Source: Bacillota bacterium (GTDB lineage Bacteria; Bacillota; Sulfobacillia; JAJZYS01; JAJYTV01). From it: a stretch of DNA of 64,000 bases. The DNA lies in the NCBI GenBank assembly GCA_021799275.1, contig JAJZAT010000007.1, positions 1 to 64,000 of the forward strand, written 5' to 3'. A program made the position numbers and the translations under genes. The notes under the pieces are model-generated. The model searched no databases and was not told where the DNA came from. It was given only the letters and a program-made list of their open reading frames with translations. Position 1 is the stretch's first letter; each line of letters opens with the position of its first letter. Positions 28,906-36,795 of the stretch are shown here, piece after piece.

Positions 28906-28981
28906 TGGTGGCCCCAACGGGATTCGAACCCGTGTTCCCACCTTGAAAGAGTGGTGTCCTAGGCCTCTAGACCATGGGGCC
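28906..28981 (-). tRNA. tRNA-Glu (anticodon TTC)
   Basis: The 76-nt gene folds as a complete cloverleaf: acceptor GGCCCCA/TGGGGCC, a D arm with GTCTAGAGGCCTAGGA, anticodon stem CCACT/GGTGG around loop CTTTCAA, T arm ACGGGTTCGAATCCCGT, and an encoded CCA end. It aligns well with bacterial tRNA-Glu. A T-tailed terminator follows it. Confidence 0.97.
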
Positions 28982-29095
28982 GACATCGGCATTATACGCT
29001 GTCGGCTCGTCCGTGGCGAGAATCTCCGCCATCAGGCAGGCGATTCATCGGCTGCAGCCCGGGCGGGGACACTTTCAATCGGGGAGGTGGCGTAG

Positions 29096-29311
29096 ATGGC
29101 GGGCCGCGATGGCAAGAAGACGCCCGAGGAGGCACTCGACGACCTCAAGATGGACGTCGCCGACGATGTCGACGTACCCCTTGAGGAAAACGGCGACAAC
29201 GGCGATCTGACCGCGCGCCAGCTGGGCAAGGTCGGCGGACAGATGGTCCGGCGCCTCGTGCAGCGCGGCGAGGAAGCTCTGGCCGAGGACGAGCCGGGGA
29301 GCCAGGAATAG
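29096..29311 (+). CDS. Alpha/beta-type small acid-soluble spore protein
   Basis: The 71-residue product shows the SASP pattern LDDLKMDVADDVDVP, then LTARQLGKVGGQMVRRLVQ and a C-terminal EEAL helix. Such proteins coat DNA in the spore core and give UV resistance; they are cut by the Gpr protease near an E-I/V-A site, here KMDVADD. It is strongly acidic. GGGGAGG precedes the ATG. It supports a sporulating host. Confidence 0.85.
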   Translation: MAGRDGKKTPEEALDDLKMDVADDVDVPLEENGDNGDLTARQLGKVGGQMVRRLVQRGEEALAEDEPGSQE

Positions 29312-29330
29312 ATCTGGGTGGACTCGGTGC

Positions 29331-29381
29331 CGGGCGGCAGTCCTTGGCGAGGCAATCGGGCCTCGTCCGGACTGCCGCCCG
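29331..29381 (+). terminator. Hairpin after the spore protein gene
   Basis: Arms CGGGCGGCAGTCC and GGACTGCCGCCCG (13 bp) flank a 25-nt loop, itself partly paired (GAGGC/GCCTC), 20 nt past the SASP stop. ATCTTGCT follows. Confidence 0.7.
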
Positions 29382-29551
29382 CATCTTGCTGCCAGTGGCG
29401 CCCTGTTTCCGCCGTGGTATGTTCTTCCGCTGCTTCTAGGGAGCGAATAGGGGCAGGTATTGGCTCACGCAAGGAGGAATGAAGCCGTCGACGCGATTTT
29501 GATCGCGGACTGCACACCCGCTGAAACATCCTGGCACGTTTTGCGTCTAAG

Positions 29552-30160
29552 TTGTTGCAGCGGGCTTTCTGGAGGGACAGGCGGCTGTCGGTCAAAGAGG
29601 ACCTCGCCAGCTTGGACGACCGTGAGCTCGTGCGCCGTGCCCAAGAGCGGGATGCACGTGCGTTCGCCATACTCGTCGCGCGGTATGAGGTCCGGGTGAG
29701 GCGCATGTGCGCCGCGCTGACCGCAGACCCCGATGCGGCCGAGGAACTGGCCCAGGTCACCTGGGTCAAGGCGTTCGAAGCGGTCGGTCATCTGAGGGAC
29801 GGCGAGCGCTTCTTCGGCTGGCTCAGGCAGATTGCGGTCAACCATCTGCGGGATGGCTGGCGCAGGCACAAGCTGCCGCAGTTGCCGTTCGACGACGCGC
29901 TGCATGACCGCCCCGATCCCGGAGCCTTGCCCGATGAGCAGCTGCTGCGCGCGGAGCGCCAGCTGGAGATCGCGCAGGCACTGGCGGCGCTGAGCCTGCA
30001 TGATCGCAGGATACTCGCCCTGCGCTACGAGCAGGACCTCTCCTACCACGAGATCGCGGGTATGCTCCACACGACCGAAGGAACCGTCGCAACCTGGCTC
30101 TACCGCGCAAAGGAGCGGCTACGCAAGGTAATGGACCAACCGAAGGGCAGGCAGCGGTGA
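29552..30160 (+). CDS. ECF-type RNA polymerase sigma factor
   Basis: The 202-residue product has sigma region 2 (ELVRRAQERDARAFAILVARYE, then AEELAQVTWVKAFEAV and FFGWLRQIAVNHLRD) and region 4 (LSLHDRRILALRYEQDLSYHEIAGMLHTTEGTVATWLYRAKERLRK). The start is uncertain; TTG 29552 is used, and a later start near LSVKEDL is possible. Its stop overlaps the downstream zinc-finger anti-sigma gene, so the pair is a standard signalling unit. Confidence 0.92.
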   Translation: MLQRAFWRDRRLSVKEDLASLDDRELVRRAQERDARAFAILVARYEVRVRRMCAALTADPDAAEELAQVTWVKAFEAVGHLRDGERFFGWLRQIAVNHLRDGWRRHKLPQLPFDDALHDRPDPGALPDEQLLRAERQLEIAQALAALSLHDRRILALRYEQDLSYHEIAGMLHTTEGTVATWLYRAKERLRKVMDQPKGRQR

Positions 30161-30732
30161 TGGTCGCACATATTTCAGGCAAGGACATCGGACGTTACGT
30201 GGACGGTGAGATGGGTCGCGACGAGGCGCTTCGCTTCGACCGCCACCTCTCCGCATGCCCATACTGCCGTGGTCGCCTCGAATCGGAACAGCGGCTGACG
30301 CTGGACCTCAAGTCCTATTTCGCCATGCCGCTGCCCGCAGGGGCGCACGCCAGCGTTCCGCGCAGCCCCCTGCCGCTCCAGGTCCCGGCCGCCGCCGCTG
30401 CGGTGCTTGCCGCGTTCCTCGCCTACCCCGCCCTCAGCCACGACCTGCAGCCACCCCGTATCACCGGCGCCAGCTCCGTCATGCCGTTCAACCTGGGCGT
30501 GCGCGTCGACAGCGGGCCGGACTGGTCGCAGCTCTCGACCTGGACCGGGTTTGTGGTCGGCCAGAGCGGCCAGGCGCTTGAGGTGCGGACGGGCGACAAG
30601 GTCTTGCGCGTCGAGCTGCCGAGCGGCACGAAGCCCGCCGCCTACCCGGTCGGCTCGGCGGTGGTGGTACGCGGCAGCCTCGCCCGTGCAGGCGTCGTGT
30701 CCGCCGCGGCCGTGCAACAGGTCGCGCCGTAG
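30157..30732 (+). CDS. Zinc-finger anti-sigma factor, membrane bound
   Basis: The 191-residue product has an N-terminal ZAS motif with HLSACPYC (HxxxCxxC), a transmembrane helix (about residues 72-90, AAAAAVLAAFLAYPAL) and an extracytoplasmic C-terminal domain of beta character. It probably holds the upstream ECF sigma factor inactive until an envelope signal. GTG 30157 and ATG 30160 are both possible starts, overlapping the sigma stop. Confidence 0.88.
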   Translation: MMVAHISGKDIGRYVDGEMGRDEALRFDRHLSACPYCRGRLESEQRLTLDLKSYFAMPLPAGAHASVPRSPLPLQVPAAAAAVLAAFLAYPALSHDLQPPRITGASSVMPFNLGVRVDSGPDWSQLSTWTGFVVGQSGQALEVRTGDKVLRVELPSGTKPAAYPVGSAVVVRGSLARAGVVSAAAVQQVAP

Positions 30733-30751
30733 GAAAGACTTGACTCGCGGC

Positions 30752-30777
30752 GACGCCCGGCCGGATGGCCGGGCGTC
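30752..30777 (+). terminator. Terminator after the anti-sigma gene
   Basis: A perfect 11-bp stem, GACGCCCGGCC with GGCCGGGCGTC, has a 4-nt loop and is followed by CTTTCGTTGT. It lies 20 nt past the stop and just before the convergent hydrolase end. Confidence 0.85.
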
Positions 30778-30788
30778 CTTTCGTTGTC

Positions 30789-31871
30789 TCAAACTTGCGC
30801 GAGGAACTCCCTGATCTCCCGCGTGAAGACCTCCGGCTGTTCGAGATGCGGTGAATGTCCGCTCTCCGCCACGACCACTTCCCGGTAGCGTCCGCCTACC
30901 GCAGCGTAGCGCTCGAGCAGGTGGCGCGTCTGGCTCACCATCGGCTGGGGTGGGAAGACACCGGCTCCGGGCCACCCCGGCACCGCGCCCATCTGGCCGA
31001 GCGCACCGAAATCGAGCATTGAGAAGTCCGAGACGATCTGGTCGTCGCTGCCGCGCACCCACAGCACCGGCGGCTGCGGCGAAATGCCTGCGAATCCCGA
31101 GAGATCGCAGTAGCCGGGGGCCATGCAGTTGTTGATGCCGTCCTCCCCCGGTGCCACGCCCGGCCAGTTTGGAGACGGCGTAAGCCCTCCAGGATAAAAC
31201 CCTTCGCCAACGCGCATCGCGAGCACCGCGGAGACGAGTTCCTCCTCCCTCTCGGGACGCACCCGGAAGGGCGGCTTGAAATAGAAGGAATTCATCACGC
31301 TCCGGGGCGAGAACGGACTCTCCTCGCTGCGGTCCCTTTCCGCCAGGCGCCGCACATACTCGGGGTTCGCGGCACCACCCCCGCTGCCGGCGCGATCCGG
31401 CCAGCAGTACGTGCCCTGCAGATCCTTCGTTCCACCGAAGCCGAAGGGGGGCAGCGGGCTCTCCAGCGTCACCGAAACCACCCGCTCCGGGTGGTCGATG
31501 GCGTACTGCATGACGACCCCTGCGCCCATGGACCAGCCCACGAGGTGCAGCTTGCCGGAGATGTCCATGCTGTCCACCAGGGCCGCGATATCATCGCTGA
31601 AATCCCGCATGCCCCGCCGCCCATCGATCGGCTTCGGCTCCGTCTCGCCGTAGCCGCGCAAATCCGGTGCGATGACCCGATAGTCGCCGGCTATGGCCAG
31701 GATGAGCTCGTCGAAGAACACCGACGAGGAGGCGTTTCCGTGCACCAGCAACAGGGCGTCTTTTCCCTCGCTGCCTGCGCAGCGCAGGTAGGTCTCGACC
31801 CTCTGCGTCCGCCGCTTCTGCGCTTTGATCTCCGTGGCCAGCCTCTCCTTGCAAACTGACATGAACGTCAT
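30789..31871 (-). CDS. Cytoplasmic alpha/beta-fold hydrolase
   Basis: The 360-residue product has the oxyanion region LLVHGNASSS, the nucleophile elbow VGWSMGAG, an acid in RGSDDQIV and the catalytic His in ESGHSPHLEQP. No signal peptide is present. The sequence resembles haloalkane-dehalogenase/epoxide-hydrolase-like hydrolases in broad pattern, but the substrate is unknown. Starts at 31871 or 31862 are possible. A perfect palindrome lies across them. Confidence 0.8.
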   Translation of the reverse strand: MTFMSVCKERLATEIKAQKRRTQRVETYLRCAGSEGKDALLLVHGNASSSVFFDELILAIAGDYRVIAPDLRGYGETEPKPIDGRRGMRDFSDDIAALVDSMDISGKLHLVGWSMGAGVVMQYAIDHPERVVSVTLESPLPPFGFGGTKDLQGTYCWPDRAGSGGGAANPEYVRRLAERDRSEESPFSPRSVMNSFYFKPPFRVRPEREEELVSAVLAMRVGEGFYPGGLTPSPNWPGVAPGEDGINNCMAPGYCDLSGFAGISPQPPVLWVRGSDDQIVSDFSMLDFGALGQMGAVPGWPGAGVFPPQPMVSQTRHLLERYAAVGGRYREVVVAESGHSPHLEQPEVFTREIREFLAQV

Positions 31872-31873
31872 GT
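31859..31873. promoter_or_regulatory. Perfect 15-bp palindrome over the hydrolase start
   Basis: ACATGA-ACG-TCATGT is a perfect inverted repeat across the two candidate start codons of the minus-strand hydrolase. It may be an operator for a dimeric regulator, or a chance consequence of the coding sequence. The short divergent region to the FTR1-like gene also holds TGAGT-GCATA-ACTCA at about 31944-31958. Confidence 0.3.
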
Positions 31874-31981
31874 TTGACGACACATGCCCCGGTCCCTGCC
31901 TTTGCAACCTTGACGCGAGGCAGGTGCTCTTGTACAAATGTTGAGTGCATAACTCATATTAGTTGCGGAGGGGGGCAGCGG

Positions 31982-32818
31982 TTGCTTCCGACCTTCATCA
32001 TCTTTTTCCGTGAGACCCTGGAGGCCAGCCTCGTTGTGGGCATCATCCTGGCGTACCTGCACCGCATAGGGCGACAGGACCGCACGGCGAGCGTCTGGTT
32101 CGGCGTCGGCGTCGCCGTCGCCCTCGACCTCGCGGTCGCCATGATCAGCTATCATTTGATCCATCAGTACGACGGTTCACGCGTCCAGGCGATCCTCGAG
32201 GGCTGCACCTACGTCGTCGCCACCGCCATGTTGACGTACATGAGCTTCTGGATGAAAGGTCAGAGCAGCCAGATCCGCGGCGAGCTCGAGCGCAAGGTGG
32301 ACATCGCCCTCTCGCGCGGGTCGCTCGGGGCGCTGGTCCTGCTCTCAGCGGTCACGGTCGGACGCGAAGGCCTGGAGACCGCGTTCTTCACGCTTGCGAT
32401 CGCACTGAACCAGCAGGGACTGCCTATGCTGCTCGGCGCCTTTCTGGGCCTGCTCGCCGGTCTTGGTGTGAGCGCGTGGGTCTACAGCCTCGGGCGCAGG
32501 GCACCGCTCGGCCTGTTCTTCAATGTGCTCGGCGTTCTGCTGCTGCTGTTCGGAGCGGGCCTGCTGGCGGACGCCGTCGAGTCGTTCCAGTCCATCGGCT
32601 GGCTGCAGTTCCTGACGGGCATCGTCTGGCACAGCCAGGCGCTACTAAGCGAGGAGAGCCCCCTCGGGGACATCCTCCACAGCCTCTTCGGCTACGCGCA
32701 GGCCCCGACCGTGTTGCAACTCGGCGTCTACGTCGCCTTCCTGGCCGTCGCCGTCATCGCCTATCTCGGTCTCACGGGCACGCAGAAGCGGCCCCGCGCG
32801 GCCGAGGTCAGGGAATAG
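31982..32818 (+). CDS. FTR1-family iron permease-like membrane protein
   Basis: This 278-residue protein has about seven transmembrane helices and the two REXXE motifs that define FTR1-type iron permeases: RETLE in the first helix and REGLE near residue 125. Such permeases import iron, often with a ferroxidase or Dyp peroxidase partner; none is adjacent here. TTG 31982 follows GGAGGGGGG, and the first REXXE falls at the expected position near the N-terminus. Confidence 0.85.
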   Translation: MLPTFIIFFRETLEASLVVGIILAYLHRIGRQDRTASVWFGVGVAVALDLAVAMISYHLIHQYDGSRVQAILEGCTYVVATAMLTYMSFWMKGQSSQIRGELERKVDIALSRGSLGALVLLSAVTVGREGLETAFFTLAIALNQQGLPMLLGAFLGLLAGLGVSAWVYSLGRRAPLGLFFNVLGVLLLLFGAGLLADAVESFQSIGWLQFLTGIVWHSQALLSEESPLGDILHSLFGYAQAPTVLQLGVYVAFLAVAVIAYLGLTGTQKRPRAAEVRE

Positions 32819-32851
32819 CACGAGAGACCGTCCCAAGACGGTCTCTCGTGC
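32818..32851. terminator. Bidirectional terminator between the FTR1-like and CsoR-family genes
   Basis: A perfect 15-bp stem, GCACGAGAGACCGTC with its complement, and a CCAA loop begin at the last base of the FTR1-like stop codon. The element lies 13 nt from the stop of the convergent CsoR-family gene, so it can serve both. Confidence 0.85.
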
Positions 32852-32864
32852 TCGGTCACAGGCG

Positions 32865-33158
32865 TCAGAGTCCGATCCGGCTCATCCAGTAGGAGAGCGT
32901 ACGGCGCGCGTCCGCCTTCGGCAGGCCGGTGATCTCCTGCGCCACCTGGCAGGCCACAAGTTCGGCTCCCACACGACTGAGGGCGCCGCGCATGGCCGCG
33001 ATCTGATGGAGTACGCGCTCGCAGGTATCGTCCTCGGTGATCATGCGCTCCACGGCACGGGCCTGCCCTTCGATGCGACGCATCCGGGCGATCAGCGCCT
33101 GGCGCTGCTCCGCATCGAGGTGCGGCCCGTCAGCGGGCGGCGTCGTCGACGATGGCAC
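32865..33158 (-). CDS. CsoR/RcnR-family (DUF156) repressor with an unusual ligand set
   Basis: The 97-residue, all-helical product contains RMRRIEGQARAVERMI and DDTCERVLHQIAAMRGAL, diagnostic of the CsoR family. In copper-sensing members the first Cys is followed by His at +25 and Cys at +29; here those places are Gln and Glu, with a second Cys at +24 (VACQVAQE). It may therefore sense something other than Cu(I). GTG 33158 lies 8 nt after GGAGGT, inside the end of the DUF302 gene. Confidence 0.85.
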   Translation of the reverse strand: MPSSTTPPADGPHLDAEQRQALIARMRRIEGQARAVERMITEDDTCERVLHQIAAMRGALSRVGAELVACQVAQEITGLPKADARRTLSYWMSRIGL

Positions 33159-33531
33159 GAAGCTCAACCTCCACATCGCTCGCGAGCCTGGCCATACGCT
33201 CGGCGCCTTCAGCCCCATCCGCCAGGCCGATGAGTTTTTCCGGCCTGAGGATACCGATTTCGCTGCCCTCCGCCGTCTGCCGAACTAGCATGCGGCAGGG
33301 CAGGAAGTACGCGCTTTCAACGTCGATCCGCAGCAGTTCGTCCGCGCGAGCGGGATTGCAGATCTCGAGCACATGCATCGCGCCATGGCCCGGAAAGCCC
33401 TTCTCTGCAAGGGTGGCGCCCATGTCGGTCTGCCATAGGGCCTTGAAGCGGTGTGCGGCGAGCGCCTCCTGCACGGACGCCAGCGCGTCGTCCACGCTCT
33501 TGGCACTTTGCACGCTGTACGCAAACGACAA
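33130..33531 (-). CDS. DUF302 family protein
   Basis: The 133-residue product has the DUF302 layout: VDDALASVQEALAAHRFKAL, a middle MHVLEICNPARADELL and YFLPCRMLVRQ with a conserved-looking Cys, then IGILRPEKLI. TTG 33531 was chosen because AAGGAGGA lies 7 nt upstream; an ATG at 33561 lacks such a site. It precedes and overlaps the CsoR-family gene, so the two form an operon. DUF302 genes often neighbour sulfur or metal stress genes. Confidence 0.83.
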   Translation of the reverse strand: MSFAYSVQSAKSVDDALASVQEALAAHRFKALWQTDMGATLAEKGFPGHGAMHVLEICNPARADELLRIDVESAYFLPCRMLVRQTAEGSEIGILRPEKLIGLADGAEGAERMARLASDVEVELRAIVDDAAR

Positions 33532-33558
33532 GGCGCATCCTCCTTCGTCGGAGCCCAT

Positions 33559-33576
33559 CATACCCTACCGTGTATG
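33559..33576 (-). promoter_or_regulatory. Candidate promoter and operator of the DUF302-CsoR operon
   Basis: On the minus strand TTGCGC, 17 nt, TAGCAT forms a plausible sigma-A promoter. Its -10 box begins an inverted repeat, CATAC-N8-GTATG. A related repeat overlaps the -10 box of the selenoprotein-like gene near 57.7 kb. Repression by the CsoR-family protein is inferred, not shown. Confidence 0.45.
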
Positions 33577-33655
33577 CTACCCTGACCGGACGTCCTGCGC
33601 AACGTGGAGCAGGGATAGGCCACCGCGGGTGGAATCGCCCGATTGGGTGACAGAC

Positions 33656-34462
33656 ATGCCGATCGTGTTCAAAGCCATCATGCCCCATGGCGACGAGCTG
33701 CTTCCGTTTACAGGGGAGGACGCCGGTCTTCTCGTGCTGCGCCGCAGCATGGCGGCCATCGGCCAGGCCCTGCGCCTGAGCGCACCCGACCTTCTCCTCA
33801 TCGCAAGCCCGCACCACCTGCGCATCCCGGGTCACCTCTGCATCGCGGACACGGCCTATGCCGAAGGTTCCGTGGCGGCCGGCGATGACGGCTACCGCCG
33901 CCAGGTGGAGCTCGACCGCGGCTTCAACCGCACCCTCGCCGAGGCGTCCGCCTCCGCCGGGCTGCCGCCGGCGCGCGTCAGCTTCCAGACATCCGAGGGA
34001 CCGCTCTCGACCCTGCCCCTCGACTTCGGCTCACTCGTGCCGCTCTACTACCTGATCGGGGGCGCTGGCGGCCCCAGGGTTTGCCTCGTCGGCCCGCCGC
34101 GCGATCTCGGCCTGAGGCCCCTCGTGCGCCTCGGCGAGGAGATCGCCCGGCGCTCGGGCGAGCGGCGCGTCGCGTTCATCGCCAGTGCGGACCTCGCGCA
34201 TGCGCATCAGGCAGCGGGTCCGTACGGATTCGATCCCGCCGCGGCAAGCTATGACGCACTCGTGCAACATGCCGCGCTGGCCGGCGACCTCACGCCGCTG
34301 GCGGCCCTATCGCCCGCGCTTCTGGATGCCGCCAAGCCCGACGCGCCATGGCAACTCGCCATTCTGCAAGGCATGATGGCCGGCCCCGAGCGCGTGGAGG
34401 ATTTCGCCTACGCCCGGCCCAGCTACTTCGGCATGCTGACCGCGCGGTTCGACGCCCGCTGA
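33656..34462 (+). CDS. LigB/MEMO-like class III extradiol dioxygenase-family protein
   Basis: The 268-residue product begins IVFKAIMPHGDELLP and has IASPHHLRIPG, LDFGSLVPLYYL and FIASADLAHAH. These are recognisable His positions of the class III extradiol dioxygenase/MEMO superfamily, whose members bind Fe(II) or act in AmmeMemoRadiSam systems. No radical SAM or AMMECR1 gene is adjacent. ATG 33656 is used; a GTG at 33647 is an alternative. Confidence 0.78.
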   Translation: MPIVFKAIMPHGDELLPFTGEDAGLLVLRRSMAAIGQALRLSAPDLLLIASPHHLRIPGHLCIADTAYAEGSVAAGDDGYRRQVELDRGFNRTLAEASASAGLPPARVSFQTSEGPLSTLPLDFGSLVPLYYLIGGAGGPRVCLVGPPRDLGLRPLVRLGEEIARRSGERRVAFIASADLAHAHQAAGPYGFDPAAASYDALVQHAALAGDLTPLAALSPALLDAAKPDAPWQLAILQGMMAGPERVEDFAYARPSYFGMLTARFDAR

Positions 34463-34568
34463 CAGATTGGTCCCAAGTACAATCACCCTTCTGTCCCAAG
34501 GTGCGCTGTGAGCGGTCCCAGTCCCGCCTATGCTGGTGACAGGTCGCGGTAACGAACTGGGAGTGGTC

Positions 34569-34964
34569 ATGGTGCGCATTCGTCGACGCAGCTACCTGAG
34601 CGACTTCTGGCCGGTAAACGATGGCGGCCGTCTCCTCGGCGGCGCACTTCTCCTGGTCTGGGGCCTGTCGCTCGCCGTGCAGGGCCTCGGCATTCACGAC
34701 GGCCCGATCGCCCAGGCTTTCCAGCTCTATTGGGCGGTGCCGTTCCTGGTCTGGGGTGCCCTCGGCTTCCTCTGGCACCTCGCGCGCGGCACCGGCGGAA
34801 CCATGTTCTACCTCGTCGTCGCGGCGCTGGCGGCGCTGGTCGAGGTGGACGCCCTGCACATCGCGCACGTGGAGGTCTGGACGCTGTTCGTAGCGGTTCT
34901 GCTCGTAGGCTTCGGCCTGAGCTTCCTGCGTGACCTCGTCCGTCGGGGAGGCGGCCGGGCATGA
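34569..34964 (+). CDS. Small membrane protein with LiaF-like transmembrane region
   Basis: The 131-residue product consists of four hydrophobic helices and basic ends, resembling the membrane part of LiaI/LiaF-type proteins. It is related to the N-terminal half of the next gene (GGRLLGGALLLVWGLSLAVQGLG versus LIGYLLLAWGVILALRGLG), so the two probably arose by duplication. ATG 34569 follows GGGAG. Its stop overlaps the start of the next gene. Confidence 0.8.
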   Translation: MVRIRRRSYLSDFWPVNDGGRLLGGALLLVWGLSLAVQGLGIHDGPIAQAFQLYWAVPFLVWGALGFLWHLARGTGGTMFYLVVAALAALVEVDALHIAHVEVWTLFVAVLLVGFGLSFLRDLVRRGGGRA

Positions 34965-35758
34965 GTGGCAAGAGCGACCGCACGAGCTGGTACGGCGGCT
35001 GGCACGAGTTCAGCTTCCGCGCCCTGATCGGCTACCTTCTCCTGGCCTGGGGCGTCATTCTCGCCCTGCGCGGCCTTGGTCTCGGGACCACGGAGATCGG
35101 CCAGATCGTGCAGCTCTACTGGCCCGTGCCGATCATCGCCTGGGCCGTCGTCGGTCTCGTCTACCGGCTGGCGCGAGGCGCGGGAGGCGTGCTCATCTAC
35201 CTCCTCGTGCTGCTGATCGCCGCGCTGATCCAGCTCAGCGCACTGCACATCGGCCACTTCGACGCCGGAACGATCTTCTGGGCGATCCTGATCATCGCCT
35301 TCGCGTTCGAGGTGCTCCGTGGACCGGGCTGGCGCAGCGGCTGGAGCCGCGGCTGGCGGCGCGACTGGCGCCGCGAGTGGCGCCAAGGCTGGCGCTATGG
35401 CATCGGCGACGTCGACGTCGACGCGCCGGTGGGCCCGGGGCACAGCCGGCGCCTGCACCACGAAGGCCACCTGATCGGCGACCTTCGTCTCGACCTTTCG
35501 CAGGTGCACCTTGAGGACGGCGAGACGCCGTTCGAGCTCAATGCCATGATCGGCGACATCACCGTGCTCGTGCCGGCCGATCTCGCGGTCTCCGTGGTGG
35601 CGGAGGTCACGGTCGGCGACATCCGGATCTTCCGGCAGAGCGCCGACGGCATCGGGCGGCGCATGAGCTACGAGTCTCCAGACTACGACAGCGCAACGCG
35701 CAAGGTGCGCATCATGGCGCACCTCCTGATCGGTGACATCACCGTGCAGAAGTTCTGA
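34961..35758 (+). CDS. liaF: LiaF-like membrane protein
   Basis: The 265-residue product has four N-terminal helices, a basic linker with WRSGWSRGWRRDWRREWRQG repeats, and a C-terminal beta domain (GHLIGDLRLDLSQVHLEDGETPFELNAMIGDITVLVPADL) typical of the LiaF/VraT C-terminal domain. In Bacillus LiaF inhibits the LiaSR two-component system until cell-wall stress. The gene is overlapped by its neighbours on both sides, and kinase and regulator genes follow directly. Confidence 0.88.
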   Translation: MSGKSDRTSWYGGWHEFSFRALIGYLLLAWGVILALRGLGLGTTEIGQIVQLYWPVPIIAWAVVGLVYRLARGAGGVLIYLLVLLIAALIQLSALHIGHFDAGTIFWAILIIAFAFEVLRGPGWRSGWSRGWRRDWRREWRQGWRYGIGDVDVDAPVGPGHSRRLHHEGHLIGDLRLDLSQVHLEDGETPFELNAMIGDITVLVPADLAVSVVAEVTVGDIRIFRQSADGIGRRMSYESPDYDSATRKVRIMAHLLIGDITVQKF

Positions 35759-36795
35759 TGGCCAGCAAGGAAGGGCCTCCCGCAAGCGGCTCCCTCGGCA
35801 TCGACTGGCAGATCGCCGGCTTTGGGCTCATCATCGGCGCCGCCGCGGCGCTCGCGGCACTGGCGCTCGGCCAGCACCCGCTGGGCGTGCTGCTCGGCGG
35901 CGCCGCGCTGGGGGCGGCCATCGGCGGGGCTCTCGGATTCCTGCTGGCGCGGCCGCTCAAGCGGGACCTGCGGGAACTGTCGCTCTACGCGGCCCTGCTC
36001 GCCCACGGTCAGCTAGACGCGAGACTGCCCGGCGAAGGCGCAGGCGAACTCCGCTACCTGATGCGCCAGCTGGACGCCATGGCCGTCTCGCTCGCGGACC
36101 AGGTGGCCGCGGTGCGGCGCCTGGCTGCCGAGCGGCAGGCCTTGGCCCAGCAGGCCGAGCAGGTGGCCGTGCTCGAGGAACGGCAGCGCCTGGCGCGTGA
36201 GCTGCATGACACGGTCAGCCAGGAACTGTTCGCCCTCGCGATGATGCTCGGAGCCATCCGCAACCTCTTGCCCACCGAGGACGGCACGGCGCGCGAACAG
36301 CTCAGCCGCGCGGAAGAGACCGCGAGGCGCGCCCAGGCCAGCATGCGCGGGCTCATTCGCGCGCTGCGGCCGGTGGAGCTCGGCAGCCGCAGTCTCGCCG
36401 CGGCGCTCGAGAGCCTTCTCGACGAGGTGGCCGAGCGCCAGGGCATCGAGGCGGATCTGCAGGTGCAGGGCAAGGGGCCGCTCCCCGCCGGCATCGAGGA
36501 CAGGCTCTTCCGCATCGCCCAGGAAGCCGTGTCGAACGCGGTCCGCCACGGTCAGCCGACCCGCGTCGTCCTGACCTTGCGCCGCGGCGACGGCGACCTC
36601 GCGCTCAGCATCGCGGACGATGGCTGCGGCTTCGATCCAGCCACCGTCGCCGCGCACATCGGACTCGCCAGCATGCGCGAGCGGGCGGCGGAGATCGGCG
36701 GCCAGCTCGCGATCCAGAGCAGGCCTGGCGCGGGCTGCACCGTGCAGCTCCGCCTCACGGGACTCGGCGCTTACGAGGAGGAGGATGAAGTTTGA
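35758..36795 (+). CDS. liaS: LiaS-like NarL-family sensor histidine kinase
   Basis: The 345-residue product has two transmembrane helices separated by a very short loop (residues 19-64), a HAMP-like linker, the HisKA_3 motif ERQRLARELHDTVSQ with the phospho-accepting His, and the ATPase domain with NAVRHG and DDGCGFD. Intramembrane-sensing kinases of this type respond to antibiotic damage through LiaF. It overlaps liaF and the regulator gene. Confidence 0.92.
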   Translation: MASKEGPPASGSLGIDWQIAGFGLIIGAAAALAALALGQHPLGVLLGGAALGAAIGGALGFLLARPLKRDLRELSLYAALLAHGQLDARLPGEGAGELRYLMRQLDAMAVSLADQVAAVRRLAAERQALAQQAEQVAVLEERQRLARELHDTVSQELFALAMMLGAIRNLLPTEDGTAREQLSRAEETARRAQASMRGLIRALRPVELGSRSLAAALESLLDEVAERQGIEADLQVQGKGPLPAGIEDRLFRIAQEAVSNAVRHGQPTRVVLTLRRGDGDLALSIADDGCGFDPATVAAHIGLASMRERAAEIGGQLAIQSRPGAGCTVQLRLTGLGAYEEEDEV

